The notes: generated from the letters alone by a model not told the origin. A stretch of DNA of 64,000 nucleotides from Tritonibacter horizontis (GCF_001518015.1 NZ_LPUY01000049.1:1-64000), one strand, 5' to 3'. Counted from the first letter of the stretch, positions 25,751-34,716 are shown. A program made the numbers and translations.

Positions 25751-26765
25751 TGTGCACGCTCCTGTTCACTGGGGGGGTATGTGAAACTTCATCAACCGAC
25801 CTGTTTAAGCCGGATCTGGGGTCTAGAAATGCTCAGGCAGTGTGGTGAAAAAGCGGCGGAACCGTGAGGGAAGTTGGCGGAACCTTTAGCCTTATATTTA
25901 AACCTTCTTAATTGGCCACCGGTGGACATGATCACGCACAGGGCGTTCTGGCCGCATCCGAGGCACTCGGAGCGGGGGAGGATTGAGCAAGACAGAGTCT
26001 CCTGGTTATCGTCTCGGGCCTACCAGCATGCCGTTTCAGGCACCTTGGTCGGGGGACAAGGCCAATCGAGCCGGGACTGCGATACCAATGCATGTCGCGT
26101 GCCGCAAGCCACCTCTATTTTCAGACATTCAGGAAGTGCAAAATGACCCTGATCAGTCCCGCGATCCATTCGGGTGCAGATCAACCTGAGGATGAGGACG
26201 ATTGCGCTGCGGATGGCCCTCCGCAAGGGGCTGTTTTTCTGACGATTTTCCACCGCGGCCCAGGGGTGGAAAATACCCCCGATAATCAGTGTTATGTAAT
26301 GAAATCAGGGCATGCGCGCGGATCTCTCGCACCTGGGTCCAGCGGCACTGCGACAGGATGTCGCGCCGCGATGCCGCCAGTGGCGGTTCAGCGCTGATCC
26401 CCCTGGTGGACCGCATAGCGCTGGAAGCGCGGCTCCCAAAGATCAGGATCCAGGGTCGGGATCCACAGTGGACGCTTCTAATTATAAACAAATTTGATAA
26501 GGACTCTATTAACTAAATGCCCGCATCGGGCAGGCCATCGGGGGCAGGTGCCCCCCTCTGTTCCGGGCGTCTGAAACCAGGTCAGACACCTGATTTAACT
26601 AGATAATATCTGGCGAACATCACGCTCCGACTCGGGCATTTCCCGGTTTCGCGCAACCGTTCCGAACACAATCTCACCCAAAATAGAACAAGATCACCCG
26701 GCCATTAAGGATCCCGGGCTGCCTCGGCCTTTCGACTGCCAACGAGAGAAAGTGAGTGATCTTCC
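25751..26765. other. large intergenic region between divergent metalloproteases
   Basis: About 1 kb without a convincing gene. Two exact copies of GGCGGAACC lie at 25855-25863 and 25876-25884 (21 bases apart, start to start). A 10-bp palindrome CCACCGGTGG lies at 25916-25925. Both could be regulator sites for the paralogue-1 promoter, but no regulator is known. The 26480-26520 part is AT-rich. The small ORFs here show no family features. Confidence 0.4.
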
Positions 26766-28580
26766 ATGTGCCAGATGTGCATCCAGACCCGAACCTTCGA
26801 CCCGGCCCGCCACACCGATGGGGAGGCCGACAGAGCCTTTGCGCAGGTTTCCGAAGTCGGGGATGCCGATGCCGCCATCAGCACCAGCTACAGCCTGTCC
26901 GAAGGCGACAGCTTCAGCGGCGCGGTGACGGAGCTGGGCGATCGTGACTGGATCCGGGTGACGCTGGAGGCCGGCGAGACCTACGAGATCCAGCTGACCG
27001 GCAGCACCAGCGGCACCGGCACCCTGGAAGACAGCATTTTGCGGCTCTACGATGGCGAAGGCACGCTGATCACCTCCGATGACGATGGCGGCGCCGGGTT
27101 TGAATCGGCCCTGTCCTACACCGCGACCAGCACCGGCACCTATTACATTGCCGCCGCCGCTTACGGCGACGAGAGCACCGGCAGCTATCAGATCGCCTTT
27201 GACAACAGCGCCGCCGAACCTGTCGACACCGGCGAGACCGGAACCCTGGACGAAATGGCCGACTATCTGACCGATGGCTACTGGAATGAAACCGGCTATT
27301 CCGGCGGGGCCTTTGACACCTCCTCCAGCAACCAGATCACCGTCAATATCACCAGCCTCACCGCCGACGGCCAGCAGCTGGCCCGCTGGGCCTTTGAGGC
27401 CTGGGAACTGGTGGCCGATCTGGATTTCGTCGAAACCACCTCGAACAGCGCCGACATGATCTTTGACGACAGCAACAGCGGCGCCTATGCCAGCTACTCG
27501 CTGATGGGCGAACGCATCACCTCCGCCGAGGTCAATGTCAGCCAGAACTGGGTCCGCGACTACGGCGCCAGCATCTCCAGCTATACCTTCTCGACCTATA
27601 TCCATGAAATCGGCCATGCGCTGGGGCTCGGCCATCAGGGCAACTACAACGGCAACGCCACCTATGGCGAGGACGAGACCTTTGCCAATGACAGCTATCA
27701 GCTGTCGGTGATGTCCTATTTCAGCCAGGAGGACAACACGACGGTCGACGCCGATTATGCCGACCCCGCCAGCGCCATGATGGCCGATATCGTGGCGATC
27801 CAGAACCTCTATGGGGCGCCCGGCAGCGACAGCCAGACCGGTGGCAATACCGTCTGGGGCGCCAATACCACCCTTACCGGCTATCTCGCCGATGTGTTCG
27901 AGGGGCTGGACGGCAGCCCCAATGACAACCTCGGCACCGATGACATCGCCTTTACCCTCTATGACCGGGACGGCATCGACCTGTTCGACCTCTCCGAGAG
28001 CGACACCGACAACCGTCTCGATCTCAACGACATGGGGATTTCGGATATTGGCGGGCTGACCGGCAATGTGATGATCGCCCGCGACACGGTGATCGAAAAC
28101 GCCCGCATGGGCAACGGCGATGACACGGTGACCGGCAATGAGGCCGATAACACGATCAGGGGCCAGAAAGGCAACGACAGCCTCTCTGGCGGGGCCGGCA
28201 ACGACAAGCTCATCGGCAATGGCGGGCGCGACGCGCTGGAGGGCGGGTCCGGGCGCGACCGTCTGGCCGGTGGTGGCGGACGCGACGAACTGGATGGCGG
28301 ATCCGGGCGCGATGTGCTGATCGGTGGCAGCAAATCCGACAGTTTCATCTTTGACACCGGCTGCGGCCGGGACAAGATCCGCGACTTTGAACTGGGCACG
28401 GACCAGTTGCATCTGGGCGCGGCGCTGCTCGACGGGCTGGAGACCGCCGAAGCGGTCCTGGAAAGCTTCGGGCGGATTGCCAATGGCAAGGCGATCCTGA
28501 ACTTTGGCGACGGCGATGTGATCAAGCTGCTCGGGGTGAGCGACCTCGACACGCTGATCGACGATATCCTCTTCGTCTGA
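26766..28580 (+). CDS. serralysin-like M10 metalloprotease with pre-peptidase and RTX domains (paralogue 2)
   Basis: 604 residues with the same architecture as paralogue 1. MCQMCIQTRTFDPARH is at the N-terminus and a PPC-like domain spans about 40-148 (GDRDWIRVTLEAGETYEIQ). The peptidase zinc site is HEIGHALGLGH (His280-His290), with SVMSYFSQ as the Met-turn. RTX repeats run at about 455-525 (GNGDDTVTGNEADN, GGSGRDRLAGGGGRD), and the acidic tail is LIDDILFV. The 5' leader GAAAGTGAGTGATCTTCC before the ATG resembles that of paralogue 3, pointing to duplication including upstream DNA. Secreted zinc protease; substrates unknown. Confidence 0.9.
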   Translation: MCQMCIQTRTFDPARHTDGEADRAFAQVSEVGDADAAISTSYSLSEGDSFSGAVTELGDRDWIRVTLEAGETYEIQLTGSTSGTGTLEDSILRLYDGEGTLITSDDDGGAGFESALSYTATSTGTYYIAAAAYGDESTGSYQIAFDNSAAEPVDTGETGTLDEMADYLTDGYWNETGYSGGAFDTSSSNQITVNITSLTADGQQLARWAFEAWELVADLDFVETTSNSADMIFDDSNSGAYASYSLMGERITSAEVNVSQNWVRDYGASISSYTFSTYIHEIGHALGLGHQGNYNGNATYGEDETFANDSYQLSVMSYFSQEDNTTVDADYADPASAMMADIVAIQNLYGAPGSDSQTGGNTVWGANTTLTGYLADVFEGLDGSPNDNLGTDDIAFTLYDRDGIDLFDLSESDTDNRLDLNDMGISDIGGLTGNVMIARDTVIENARMGNGDDTVTGNEADNTIRGQKGNDSLSGGAGNDKLIGNGGRDALEGGSGRDRLAGGGGRDELDGGSGRDVLIGGSKSDSFIFDTGCGRDKIRDFELGTDQLHLGAALLDGLETAEAVLESFGRIANGKAILNFGDGDVIKLLGVSDLDTLIDDILFV

Positions 28581-28791
28581 TCCCGCGCCAGATCGGTGCC
28601 GCGGCCGGGCCCGGCACCACAGGACACAGGAGACACGGCAGGCGCAGAGCGCGCGCGCTTCGGTCATACTTTATCCGCAATTTTTCTGTACCCCAAAGGG
28701 CAGGGCCGCGGCCCTGCCCTCTTTGATTTTGCTGGATCGCCCCGTCCCGCTGGGCCGATCCCCCCAGCGACCTGACCGAAAGTGATCCGCC

Positions 28792-30315
28792 ATGTGTGAC
28801 CTCTGTTCCCTGACCCAGACCTTCGAGCCGACCCGTCACGCGACATCCGACGCAACGGCGGAGGCCTGGCGGCTGAACGGCTGGGTCCTGGAAGGGCTGA
28901 CCTGGCCCGGCGACACGGATGAAGAAGAAGAAGAGACCCCGCCCGAGCTGCCCACCGCCACCCTGGACGAGATGGCCAGCTATCTGACCACCGGCTTCTG
29001 GGCCGAGGCCGACGAGGACTCGCGCAGCTTTGCCGAGGTGATCGGCAACAGCAGCGACCATGTGATCACCGTCGACCTGACGGCGCTGACCACCGCCGGC
29101 CAGCGCCTGGCCCGCTGGGCGCTGGACAGTTGGGAAACAATGGCCGATGTGCAGTTCACCGAAGTGCAAAGCGGCGGCGACATCCAGTTCGACGACAATC
29201 AGGACGGCGCTTTTGTCACCTATGAAGAGGACGGTTTCGGCCGCCTGCAGGCCAATCTGAACGTCTCAGTGAGCTGGCTGCAAACCTACGGAACCTCGAT
29301 GGATTCCTACGTCTTCAATACCTATGTGCACGAGATCGGCCATACGCTCGGGCTGGGGCATCTGGGCAATTACAATGGCGCCAGCGGCAGCATGAGCTTT
29401 GCCAACGACAGCTACCAGGCCTCGGTGATGTCCTATATCCCGCAGGATCAGAACGACACTGTCGAGGCCAGCTATGCCGAGGCGGCCGGGCCGATGATCG
29501 TCGATATCCTGGCCATTCAACAGCTCTATGGCGCCTCGACCGTTACCGCCGGCGCCACCACCTGGGGCGTGGATGGGCTCTATTCCCGGCAATTCACCAC
29601 CCTGCTGTCACAGGATGACGAGACCGGTCCCATCGGCTTTGCCATCTATGACGCCGATACCGACCTGGATGGCGATGGGCTGGTCGATGTCGATCTGATC
29701 GACCTCTCTCCCAGCATCACCGATGACCGGCTCGACCTCACTGCGGAGCGGTTTTCCGATATCGGCGGGCTGACCGGCAACCTCGCCATGGCCCGCGGCA
29801 CAGTGATCGAGAACGCCCGCATGGGACAGGGCAATGACACCGTGCTGGGCAATGCGGCGGACAATGTCATCTGGGGCCGGGCCGGGCGCGACCGCCTGGA
29901 AGGCGGCGCCGGCGAGGACCGGCTGATCGGCGGGGCTGGCCGGGACCGGCTTTATGGCGGGTCGATGGACGACAGGCTGCTGGGCAAGAACGGCCGGGAT
30001 TACCTGGATGGCGGCGAGGGCAATGACATCCTGCGCGGCGGCAACGGGGCTGACAGGTTCTTTTACGGCTTTGGCCACGACCGGGACAAGATCAAGGATT
30101 TCACCCTGGGCGAGGACCAGCTGCTGTTCTCCGGTCTCGACTTTGGCCGCGAGAATGCCGACGCCCTGGTGGCCCGCTATGGGAGCGTCAACGGCAAGGG
30201 GGTCGTGCTTGATTTCGGCAGTGACGCCACCGGCCTGGCCAGCGCCGACGACGTGCTGATCCTGCACGGGATCTATGACCTCGCCGCGCTGGCGGATGAT
30301 ATCGTGTTTGTCTGA
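28792..30315 (+). CDS. serralysin-like M10 metalloprotease with RTX domain, lacking the pre-peptidase domain (paralogue 3)
   Basis: 507 residues. The N-terminal motif MCDLCSLTQTFEPTRH is kept, but the PPC-like domain is replaced by a short acidic linker (about 35-52, with five consecutive Glu). The zinc site is HEIGHTLGLGH (His180-His190), followed by SVMSYIPQ. RTX repeats follow near 345-430 (GQGNDTVLGNAADN, GGAGEDRLIGGAGRD), and the tail is ALADDIVFV. It lies about 210 bases behind paralogue 2 on the same strand and has the similar leader GAAAGTGATCCGCC. Confidence 0.9.
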   Translation: MCDLCSLTQTFEPTRHATSDATAEAWRLNGWVLEGLTWPGDTDEEEEETPPELPTATLDEMASYLTTGFWAEADEDSRSFAEVIGNSSDHVITVDLTALTTAGQRLARWALDSWETMADVQFTEVQSGGDIQFDDNQDGAFVTYEEDGFGRLQANLNVSVSWLQTYGTSMDSYVFNTYVHEIGHTLGLGHLGNYNGASGSMSFANDSYQASVMSYIPQDQNDTVEASYAEAAGPMIVDILAIQQLYGASTVTAGATTWGVDGLYSRQFTTLLSQDDETGPIGFAIYDADTDLDGDGLVDVDLIDLSPSITDDRLDLTAERFSDIGGLTGNLAMARGTVIENARMGQGNDTVLGNAADNVIWGRAGRDRLEGGAGEDRLIGGAGRDRLYGGSMDDRLLGKNGRDYLDGGEGNDILRGGNGADRFFYGFGHDRDKIKDFTLGEDQLLFSGLDFGRENADALVARYGSVNGKGVVLDFGSDATGLASADDVLILHGIYDLAALADDIVFV

Positions 30316-30322
30316 TCCGGAC

Positions 30323-30341
30323 CGAGGGGCGCTGCCCCTCG
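30323..30341 (+). terminator. hairpin between paralogue 3 and repA
   Basis: CGAGGGGC (30323-30330) and GCCCCTCG (30334-30341) form an 8-bp stem with loop GCT. The following CCCCGAGGTATTTCAG resembles an intergenic terminator-like sequence often seen in Rhodobacteraceae (from memory). It lies between convergent genes. Confidence 0.5.
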
Positions 30342-30395
30342 CGCTCCCCGAGGTATTTCAGAAAAGATGAAGGGCGAAGGCGGGCAAAGGCGCGT

Positions 30396-31412
30396 TCAGC
30401 CCTGGGTCTGTTTCCGGACCCAGCCCAGGAAGGCCGCATCGGGTTTGCGCAGGCGGGGGCCGCCGGTCCTGGCCCAGACGGCGCGCCAGTCGGCCTCCAG
30501 CGCGTGGACGTCGATGCCGGGCATCAGGCGGCGGGCCGCGTCGCGGGCTTCCTCGGACACCACCGGTGGTTTGCTCTCCAGCACCCGGTTCTTCTGGGCA
30601 AAGCGGATGATGTCGCCGGGTAGCTCCGTCATCTCGTAATCCGGCAAGGGCTGGGATTTTATCATGTCGCGGACCATCTTGCGAAACACCCGGCGCGGGC
30701 TGGCGGAGCCGGATTTCTTCAGCAAGGTCTCGACCGAGATCTGCCAGCTGTCCTGGCGGCCGCAATGTTTGCGCGCCAGCTCGTAGACGCGGCGTTCGAG
30801 CGGTTTGCGCAGGCGGAAATAATCGCGGCTGAGCGTCAGCACCGATTTCGACAGCACGGCCCGGTACAGCCAATCCGACAGGGTGACGGCGACCGACACC
30901 ATGCGCCCGCCGCGCGCCTTGCGGACGATCTCCCAGCTCTCGATCAGGCCAAAGCCGGAGGTGATCTCCTGTTCGAAACCGGGGCCACCTGTGGTGATAT
31001 TGGTGGTGATGCGGGTGCCGGCCAGCCGCTCGAAGGCCTCGCGCAAGCGCCGATAGGCATCGCCCGAGGTTTCCCGGTTGCAGGCCACCAGCAGGTCATG
31101 GGCGGTCAGATGCAGCGTCCGGCTGACCTGCCGGCCGGCGTTCAGCGCCCCCATCAGCTGGCTGATGCAAAAGATCAGGATGTCCTTGTCGTGGATCGTC
31201 GCCAGCCCCTTGACCGACGGGGTCACGGTGATTTCGGCGCCATTGTGCTGGTAGTTCAGGATGCGCCGGTCGGGGCGGGTGCCCAGCGAGAACAGCGGGT
31301 GTTCCATCGAAGCGAGGTCATTCTTTGGCATCGCATCAAAGATATCGCAGAGGAAATAGGCCCCCTGCCCTTCGGGCGGATAGCCCCCTGCCCCGCTGAC
31401 CGCGCTTGTCAT
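30396..31412 (-). CDS. repA: plasmid replication initiator protein A (RPA family)
   Basis: 338 residues. The core of the RPA replication-initiator family is visible: YFLCDIFDAMPKNDLASMEHPLFSLG, then ILNYQHNGAEITVTPS and GLATIHDKDILIFCISQL. Winged-helix-like segments follow (TLHLTAHDLLVACNRETSGDAYRRL; FRLRKPLERRVYELARKHCG). It should bind the adjacent iterons and recruit host DnaA and helicase. It is transcribed away from the origin and divergent from parAB, as in RepA-type replicons of roseobacters. ATG at 31412. Confidence 0.85.
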   Translation of the reverse strand: MTSAVSGAGGYPPEGQGAYFLCDIFDAMPKNDLASMEHPLFSLGTRPDRRILNYQHNGAEITVTPSVKGLATIHDKDILIFCISQLMGALNAGRQVSRTLHLTAHDLLVACNRETSGDAYRRLREAFERLAGTRITTNITTGGPGFEQEITSGFGLIESWEIVRKARGGRMVSVAVTLSDWLYRAVLSKSVLTLSRDYFRLRKPLERRVYELARKHCGRQDSWQISVETLLKKSGSASPRRVFRKMVRDMIKSQPLPDYEMTELPGDIIRFAQKNRVLESKPPVVSEEARDAARRLMPGIDVHALEADWRAVWARTGGPRLRKPDAAFLGWVRKQTQG

Positions 31413-31492
31413 AAATGCCTGTCCTGCTGCTCGGCCGTTCTGGCTGTATCGCGAGATTCGGCTTCGTGGTTTTGATTACACCCACCCTAGGG

Positions 31493-31501
31493 TTATCCAC
31501 A
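31493..31501 (+). promoter_or_regulatory. DnaA box
   Basis: TTATCCACA, an exact match to the consensus DnaA-binding 9-mer, 12 bases upstream of the first iteron. Confidence 0.75.
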
Positions 31502-31512
31502 GCCCCGCACAA

Positions 31513-31573
31513 CGGGGGTTCAGAGTCACCGGCTCGGGGGTTTGGAGTCATTTCATCGGGGTTTCAGAGTCGC
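31513..31573 (+). repeat. three iterons, 22-bp period
   Basis: Direct repeats start at 31513 (CGGGGGTTCAGAGTCAC), 31535 (CGGGGGTTTGGAGTCAT) and 31557 (CGGGGTTTCAGAGTCGC). The exact 22-base spacing, two helical turns, puts the sites on one face of the DNA, as expected for initiator binding. Confidence 0.75.
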
Positions 31574-31893
31574 ACAGGCCGGACGAAAGCGCCAGGGAGC
31601 CAATAAAAAAAGGCCTTTGCGCGCAGGCAGGTTCTGCCTTAACACTAAATAACACAAATATAACGATGCAGAAAATTTTGCACAGACCGGTGCCCCCCAT
31701 GATTGCCCAGGGACCGCAGCGGATTTAAATGCGGCAAGCATCGGATTTGCATAGAAAATTCAATCGACATCATCATAATACTTCCACCTGCTGCCTTTTG
31801 TGCTATCTTGGAAAAAAGACGATACATGATCGAGGCGCATCAAGAGGCAAGGCCCGGACGCCTTTCGTTTTTCCAGCATGAGGCAGACGCAGG

Positions 31894-33303
31894 ATGGCCA
31901 AAGATATCCACAGCAAGGCAGGTCCCGCCCTGCCCCCCTATTTCAACATTGATCCCGATGCGGCGGCAGCCGATCTGGACCAGCCCACCGATACCGCGCG
32001 CTTTGCCGAGATTGCCGAAGGCTGCGCCCGGGGCCGCGCGGATCTGGCCAGCCGGGGCCTCAATGAGGCCGGGTCAAAATCGCTGCGCCTGTTTTCCACC
32101 TGGGAAATCACCCGCTATCTGATCCCCGTCGCCCAGGCCCATTTCCGCCGGGTGCTGAAGGCCAACCCCGATCTGCCCCAGGGCCGCAACGAGACCGAGG
32201 GCGGCGCCAAGTGGTTCACCCTCGACGAGGTGCTGCGGCTGCGGGCCTTCTTTGCCGCGCAGGGCTCCAAGGCCAAGAACTACCTGCCCTACCGCCCCGA
32301 GGGCCTGCCGGCAAAACTCGTCGCCGTGGCCAATTTCAAGGGCGGCGTTGGCAAGACCTCGACCGCGGCGCATCTGGCGATGTCCGCCGCGCTGGATGGC
32401 TACAAGGTGCTGGTGATCGATCTGGATTCCCAAGGCTCGATGACCTCGATCTTTGGCGGCAAGGTGGAGGATGAGTGGCAGACCGCCTTTCCGCTGCTGG
32501 CCCGCCACTACGGCGAGCATCTGCGACTGGAAAATCAGCGGCGGCTGGATCGCGGCGACGCTCCCCAGCCGCTGGACGAAAGCCTGACCGCGGCGATGGA
32601 GATGACCGCCGGCGACGTGATCCAGCCGACCCATTGGCCCAACATCGACCTGATCGGGGCGCAGTTGAATTTGTACTGGGCGGAGTTCCAGATCCCGGTC
32701 TGGCGGATGGCGGCGCGCAGCTGGAAACTGTGGGACGCGCTCACCGACCGGCTGGAGGCGGACGGGGTGCTGGACCAATACGACGTGGTCTTCATCGACA
32801 CGCCGCCCGCCCTTGGCTATCTGACCATCAACGGGCTGTCGGCGGCGGACATCCTCCTGGTGCCGATGGGGGCATCCTTTCTGGAGTTTGATTCCACGGG
32901 GCGGTTCTTTGATATGCTGCATTCCACCTTTGCCTCCATCGAGGAGGGCGAAAACCTCGCCGCCCGTGCCCTGGGCCGGCCCGAGATCGGTTTTGAATGG
33001 GATGCGGTGCGCGCGGTGATCACCCGCTATGACAGCGCCCAGCAGGGCGAGCTGGCGGGGCTGGTGCAGGCCTATATGGGCCCCACCCTGTCGCCGCACC
33101 GGCAGGATTTCACCGCCCTCATCGGCCAGGCCGGCGAGCAGGTGAATGGCATCTACGAGGCGGATTATCGCGATTTCAACCGCGAGACCTACGCCCGGGG
33201 CCGGGAGACTTTTGACGAAACCTATGCCGCCTTCAAGCGGCTCCTCACCGGCGTCTGGCGGCGCGAAGAACTGGCGTTGCAACAAGAGCGCGCGGCTTCC
33301 TGA
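31894..33303 (+). CDS. parA: ParA-type plasmid partition ATPase
   Basis: 469 residues. The N-terminal part (about 60-125) is a helix-turn-helix-like region with FSTWEITRYLIP and WFTLDEVLRLRAFF, as in type Ia ParA autorepressors. The deviant Walker A is KGGVGKTS at 149-156, followed by VLVIDLDSQGSMTSIFGG and VVFIDTPPALGYLTINGL (Walker A' and B). It drives plasmid segregation with the downstream ParB and probably represses its own promoter. ATG at 31894 with a short AGG just ahead. The gap to parB is 70 bases. Confidence 0.9.
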   Translation: MAKDIHSKAGPALPPYFNIDPDAAAADLDQPTDTARFAEIAEGCARGRADLASRGLNEAGSKSLRLFSTWEITRYLIPVAQAHFRRVLKANPDLPQGRNETEGGAKWFTLDEVLRLRAFFAAQGSKAKNYLPYRPEGLPAKLVAVANFKGGVGKTSTAAHLAMSAALDGYKVLVIDLDSQGSMTSIFGGKVEDEWQTAFPLLARHYGEHLRLENQRRLDRGDAPQPLDESLTAAMEMTAGDVIQPTHWPNIDLIGAQLNLYWAEFQIPVWRMAARSWKLWDALTDRLEADGVLDQYDVVFIDTPPALGYLTINGLSAADILLVPMGASFLEFDSTGRFFDMLHSTFASIEEGENLAARALGRPEIGFEWDAVRAVITRYDSAQQGELAGLVQAYMGPTLSPHRQDFTALIGQAGEQVNGIYEADYRDFNRETYARGRETFDETYAAFKRLLTGVWRREELALQQERAAS

Positions 33304-33373
33304 GGGGATGTCAGGATTTTGCTGCGAGACTGGGGGTGCTCTGGTCTCGGGGCTGACGAGAAGGACGACGAGA

Positions 33374-34498
33374 ATGGCAAAACGCAAACGGTTGACCCCG
33401 GCCCAGCAGACCTATCTGAGCGCCGCCGAGCAGACCGCCTCCGGGCCGGCAGCCGCGGGCGCAGGCCTGGCCAAGGGCGTCTCGGTCGGGGCCGCCCCGA
33501 TTGCGCAGGTGGCCTCTGACACCTCTGCCGCTGCCGCCCTGCAGGAGCTGTCCGGGGTTCTGGAAAACGCTCGCGCCCGGGGGCTGATGATCGAAGAGCT
33601 GTCGCTGGATGCGATTGACGAGACCTATCTGGTGCGCGACCGCATCGTGCAGGACGAAGAGGACATGCAGTCGCTGATGGACTCGATCCGGGCGCGCGGC
33701 CAGCAAACCCCGATCGAGGTGGTCAGACGCGACGGTGCCCCCGGTGTGCTGACCCATGGGCTGATTTCTGGCTGGCGGCGCCTGACGGCGCTGCGCAGGC
33801 TCTACGCCGAGACTTCAGAGTCTCGCTTCGCCACCGTCAAGGCTCTGATCGTGCGGCCCGACAGCGCGGCGGATGCCTATCTGGCGATGGTCGAAGAGAA
33901 CGAGATCCGGGTCAATCTCAGCCATTATGAACGGGCGCGTATCGCGATGCGGGCGCTGGCCGAGGGGGTCTATCCGGATCAGCGCAAGGCCTTGTTGGGG
34001 CTGTTTCTGAACGTCCCCCGCGCCAAACGGTCCAAGATCGCCAGTTTCGTCACCGTGGTGCAGGCGCTGGATGCGGTGCTGCGCTATCCAACCGCGATCC
34101 CGGAAAAGCTGGGCCTGTCCCTGGCGCGCCTGTTCGAAGACGACCCCAGCGCCGGCCCGGCTCTGGCCGACCGGTTGCGCGCGGCGCGGGTGGAGAGCGT
34201 GGCCGAGGAGCTGACGCTTTTGCAGGGCGCGCTTTTGGCCCAGAATAAGACTCTGTTGCCGGGGTCAGAGCCTGATCTGCCCGCCCCTGCCCCGCTGCCG
34301 GCTGCGCCGCTGTCCCCAGCCAAGCCCCGTCTGCGCAGCCTCGACCCGGTTGCCGCACCGGGCGAGCGGATCAGCCTGCAGGCGGCCCCCGGCGTACGGC
34401 TGGCCTTTACCGCCGATCAGCATAAGATCGAACTGAGTGGCGATGGTGTGACGGCGGATCTGATGGCCGAGCTGAAGGCCTGGCTGGCCACCCGCTGA
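33374..34498 (+). CDS. parB: ParB-type partition protein
   Basis: 374 residues from the ATG at 33374 (MAKRKRLTPAQQ) with AAGGA upstream; the longer in-frame ORF from 33146 overlaps parA. The ParB/Srx domain is visible: DSIRARGQQTPIEVVRR, GLISGWRRLTALRRLY and VEENEIRVNLSHYERARIAM. A helix-turn-helix follows (FLNVPRAKRSKIASFVTVVQALDAV). It binds parS-like sites, most likely the palindromes at 34.6 kb just behind it, and stimulates ParA. Confidence 0.9.
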   Translation: MAKRKRLTPAQQTYLSAAEQTASGPAAAGAGLAKGVSVGAAPIAQVASDTSAAAALQELSGVLENARARGLMIEELSLDAIDETYLVRDRIVQDEEDMQSLMDSIRARGQQTPIEVVRRDGAPGVLTHGLISGWRRLTALRRLYAETSESRFATVKALIVRPDSAADAYLAMVEENEIRVNLSHYERARIAMRALAEGVYPDQRKALLGLFLNVPRAKRSKIASFVTVVQALDAVLRYPTAIPEKLGLSLARLFEDDPSAGPALADRLRAARVESVAEELTLLQGALLAQNKTLLPGSEPDLPAPAPLPAAPLSPAKPRLRSLDPVAAPGERISLQAAPGVRLAFTADQHKIELSGDGVTADLMAELKAWLATR

Positions 34499-34611
34499 GG
34501 CGCCTGGCTCTGTCCTTGCGCATGATCCGCTCTGCGACACAAAGCGCGTTCCTCCCGGGCGCGCTTTTGCGTTTGCCCCATAATGAGAGCCGGTTTTGGC
34601 GCTCCTCAATA
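34499..34611. other. region between parB and the parS array
   Basis: 113 bases after parB with a GC-rich inverted segment (GCGCGTTCCTCCCGGGCGCGC) that may act as terminator for parAB. No gene was seen. Confidence 0.3.
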
Positions 34612-34716
34612 TAGGTCAGTAATATTGACCTATTGTTTCGCGCGCGAAACATTGGGTAAGGAGTGCTGACCTATTGTTTCGCGCGCGAAACAATGCGTAA
34701 GAAAGGCTGACCTATT
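34612..34716. repeat. parS: parS-like centromere array (41-bp repeats with palindromes)
   Basis: An 18-bp perfect palindrome TGTTTCGCGCGCGAAACA occurs at 34634-34651 and 34675-34692. It sits inside a 41-bp direct repeat that begins TGACCTATT at 34626, 34667 and (truncated) 34708. TAGGTCA at 34612-34618 makes an inverted repeat with TGACCTA at 34626-34632. The core fits GTT-N4-GC-N4-AAC, the parS pattern of RepABC-type replicons, and resembles chromosomal TGTTTCACGTGAAACA with two extra central bases. Confidence 0.75.

Larger units (their letters stand above)
31413..31893. other. oriV: predicted plasmid origin of replication region
   Basis: 481 bases between divergent repA and parA. It contains a perfect DnaA box, three 22-bp-spaced iterons (listed separately) and an AT-rich stretch at about 31600-31680 (AATAAAAAAAGG, AACACTAAATAACAC) suited to unwinding. 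It must also hold the repA and parA promoters. No gene was seen. Confidence 0.75.

Noticed and set aside
26694-28667. 657-codon minus-strand ORF opposite metalloprotease paralogue 2
   Set aside because: Shadow of RTX and peptidase codons; the plus strand has HExxHxxGxxH and RTX repeats.
33146-33373. N-terminal extension of ParB overlapping parA
   Set aside because: The ATG at 33374 has a good AAGGA site and begins a typical basic ParB N-terminus.
30396-34716. RepABC replicon
   Set aside because: There is no RepC and parAB is not in an operon with the initiator; the initiator has RPA-family motifs, so a RepA-type replicon with RepABC-like parS sites fits better.
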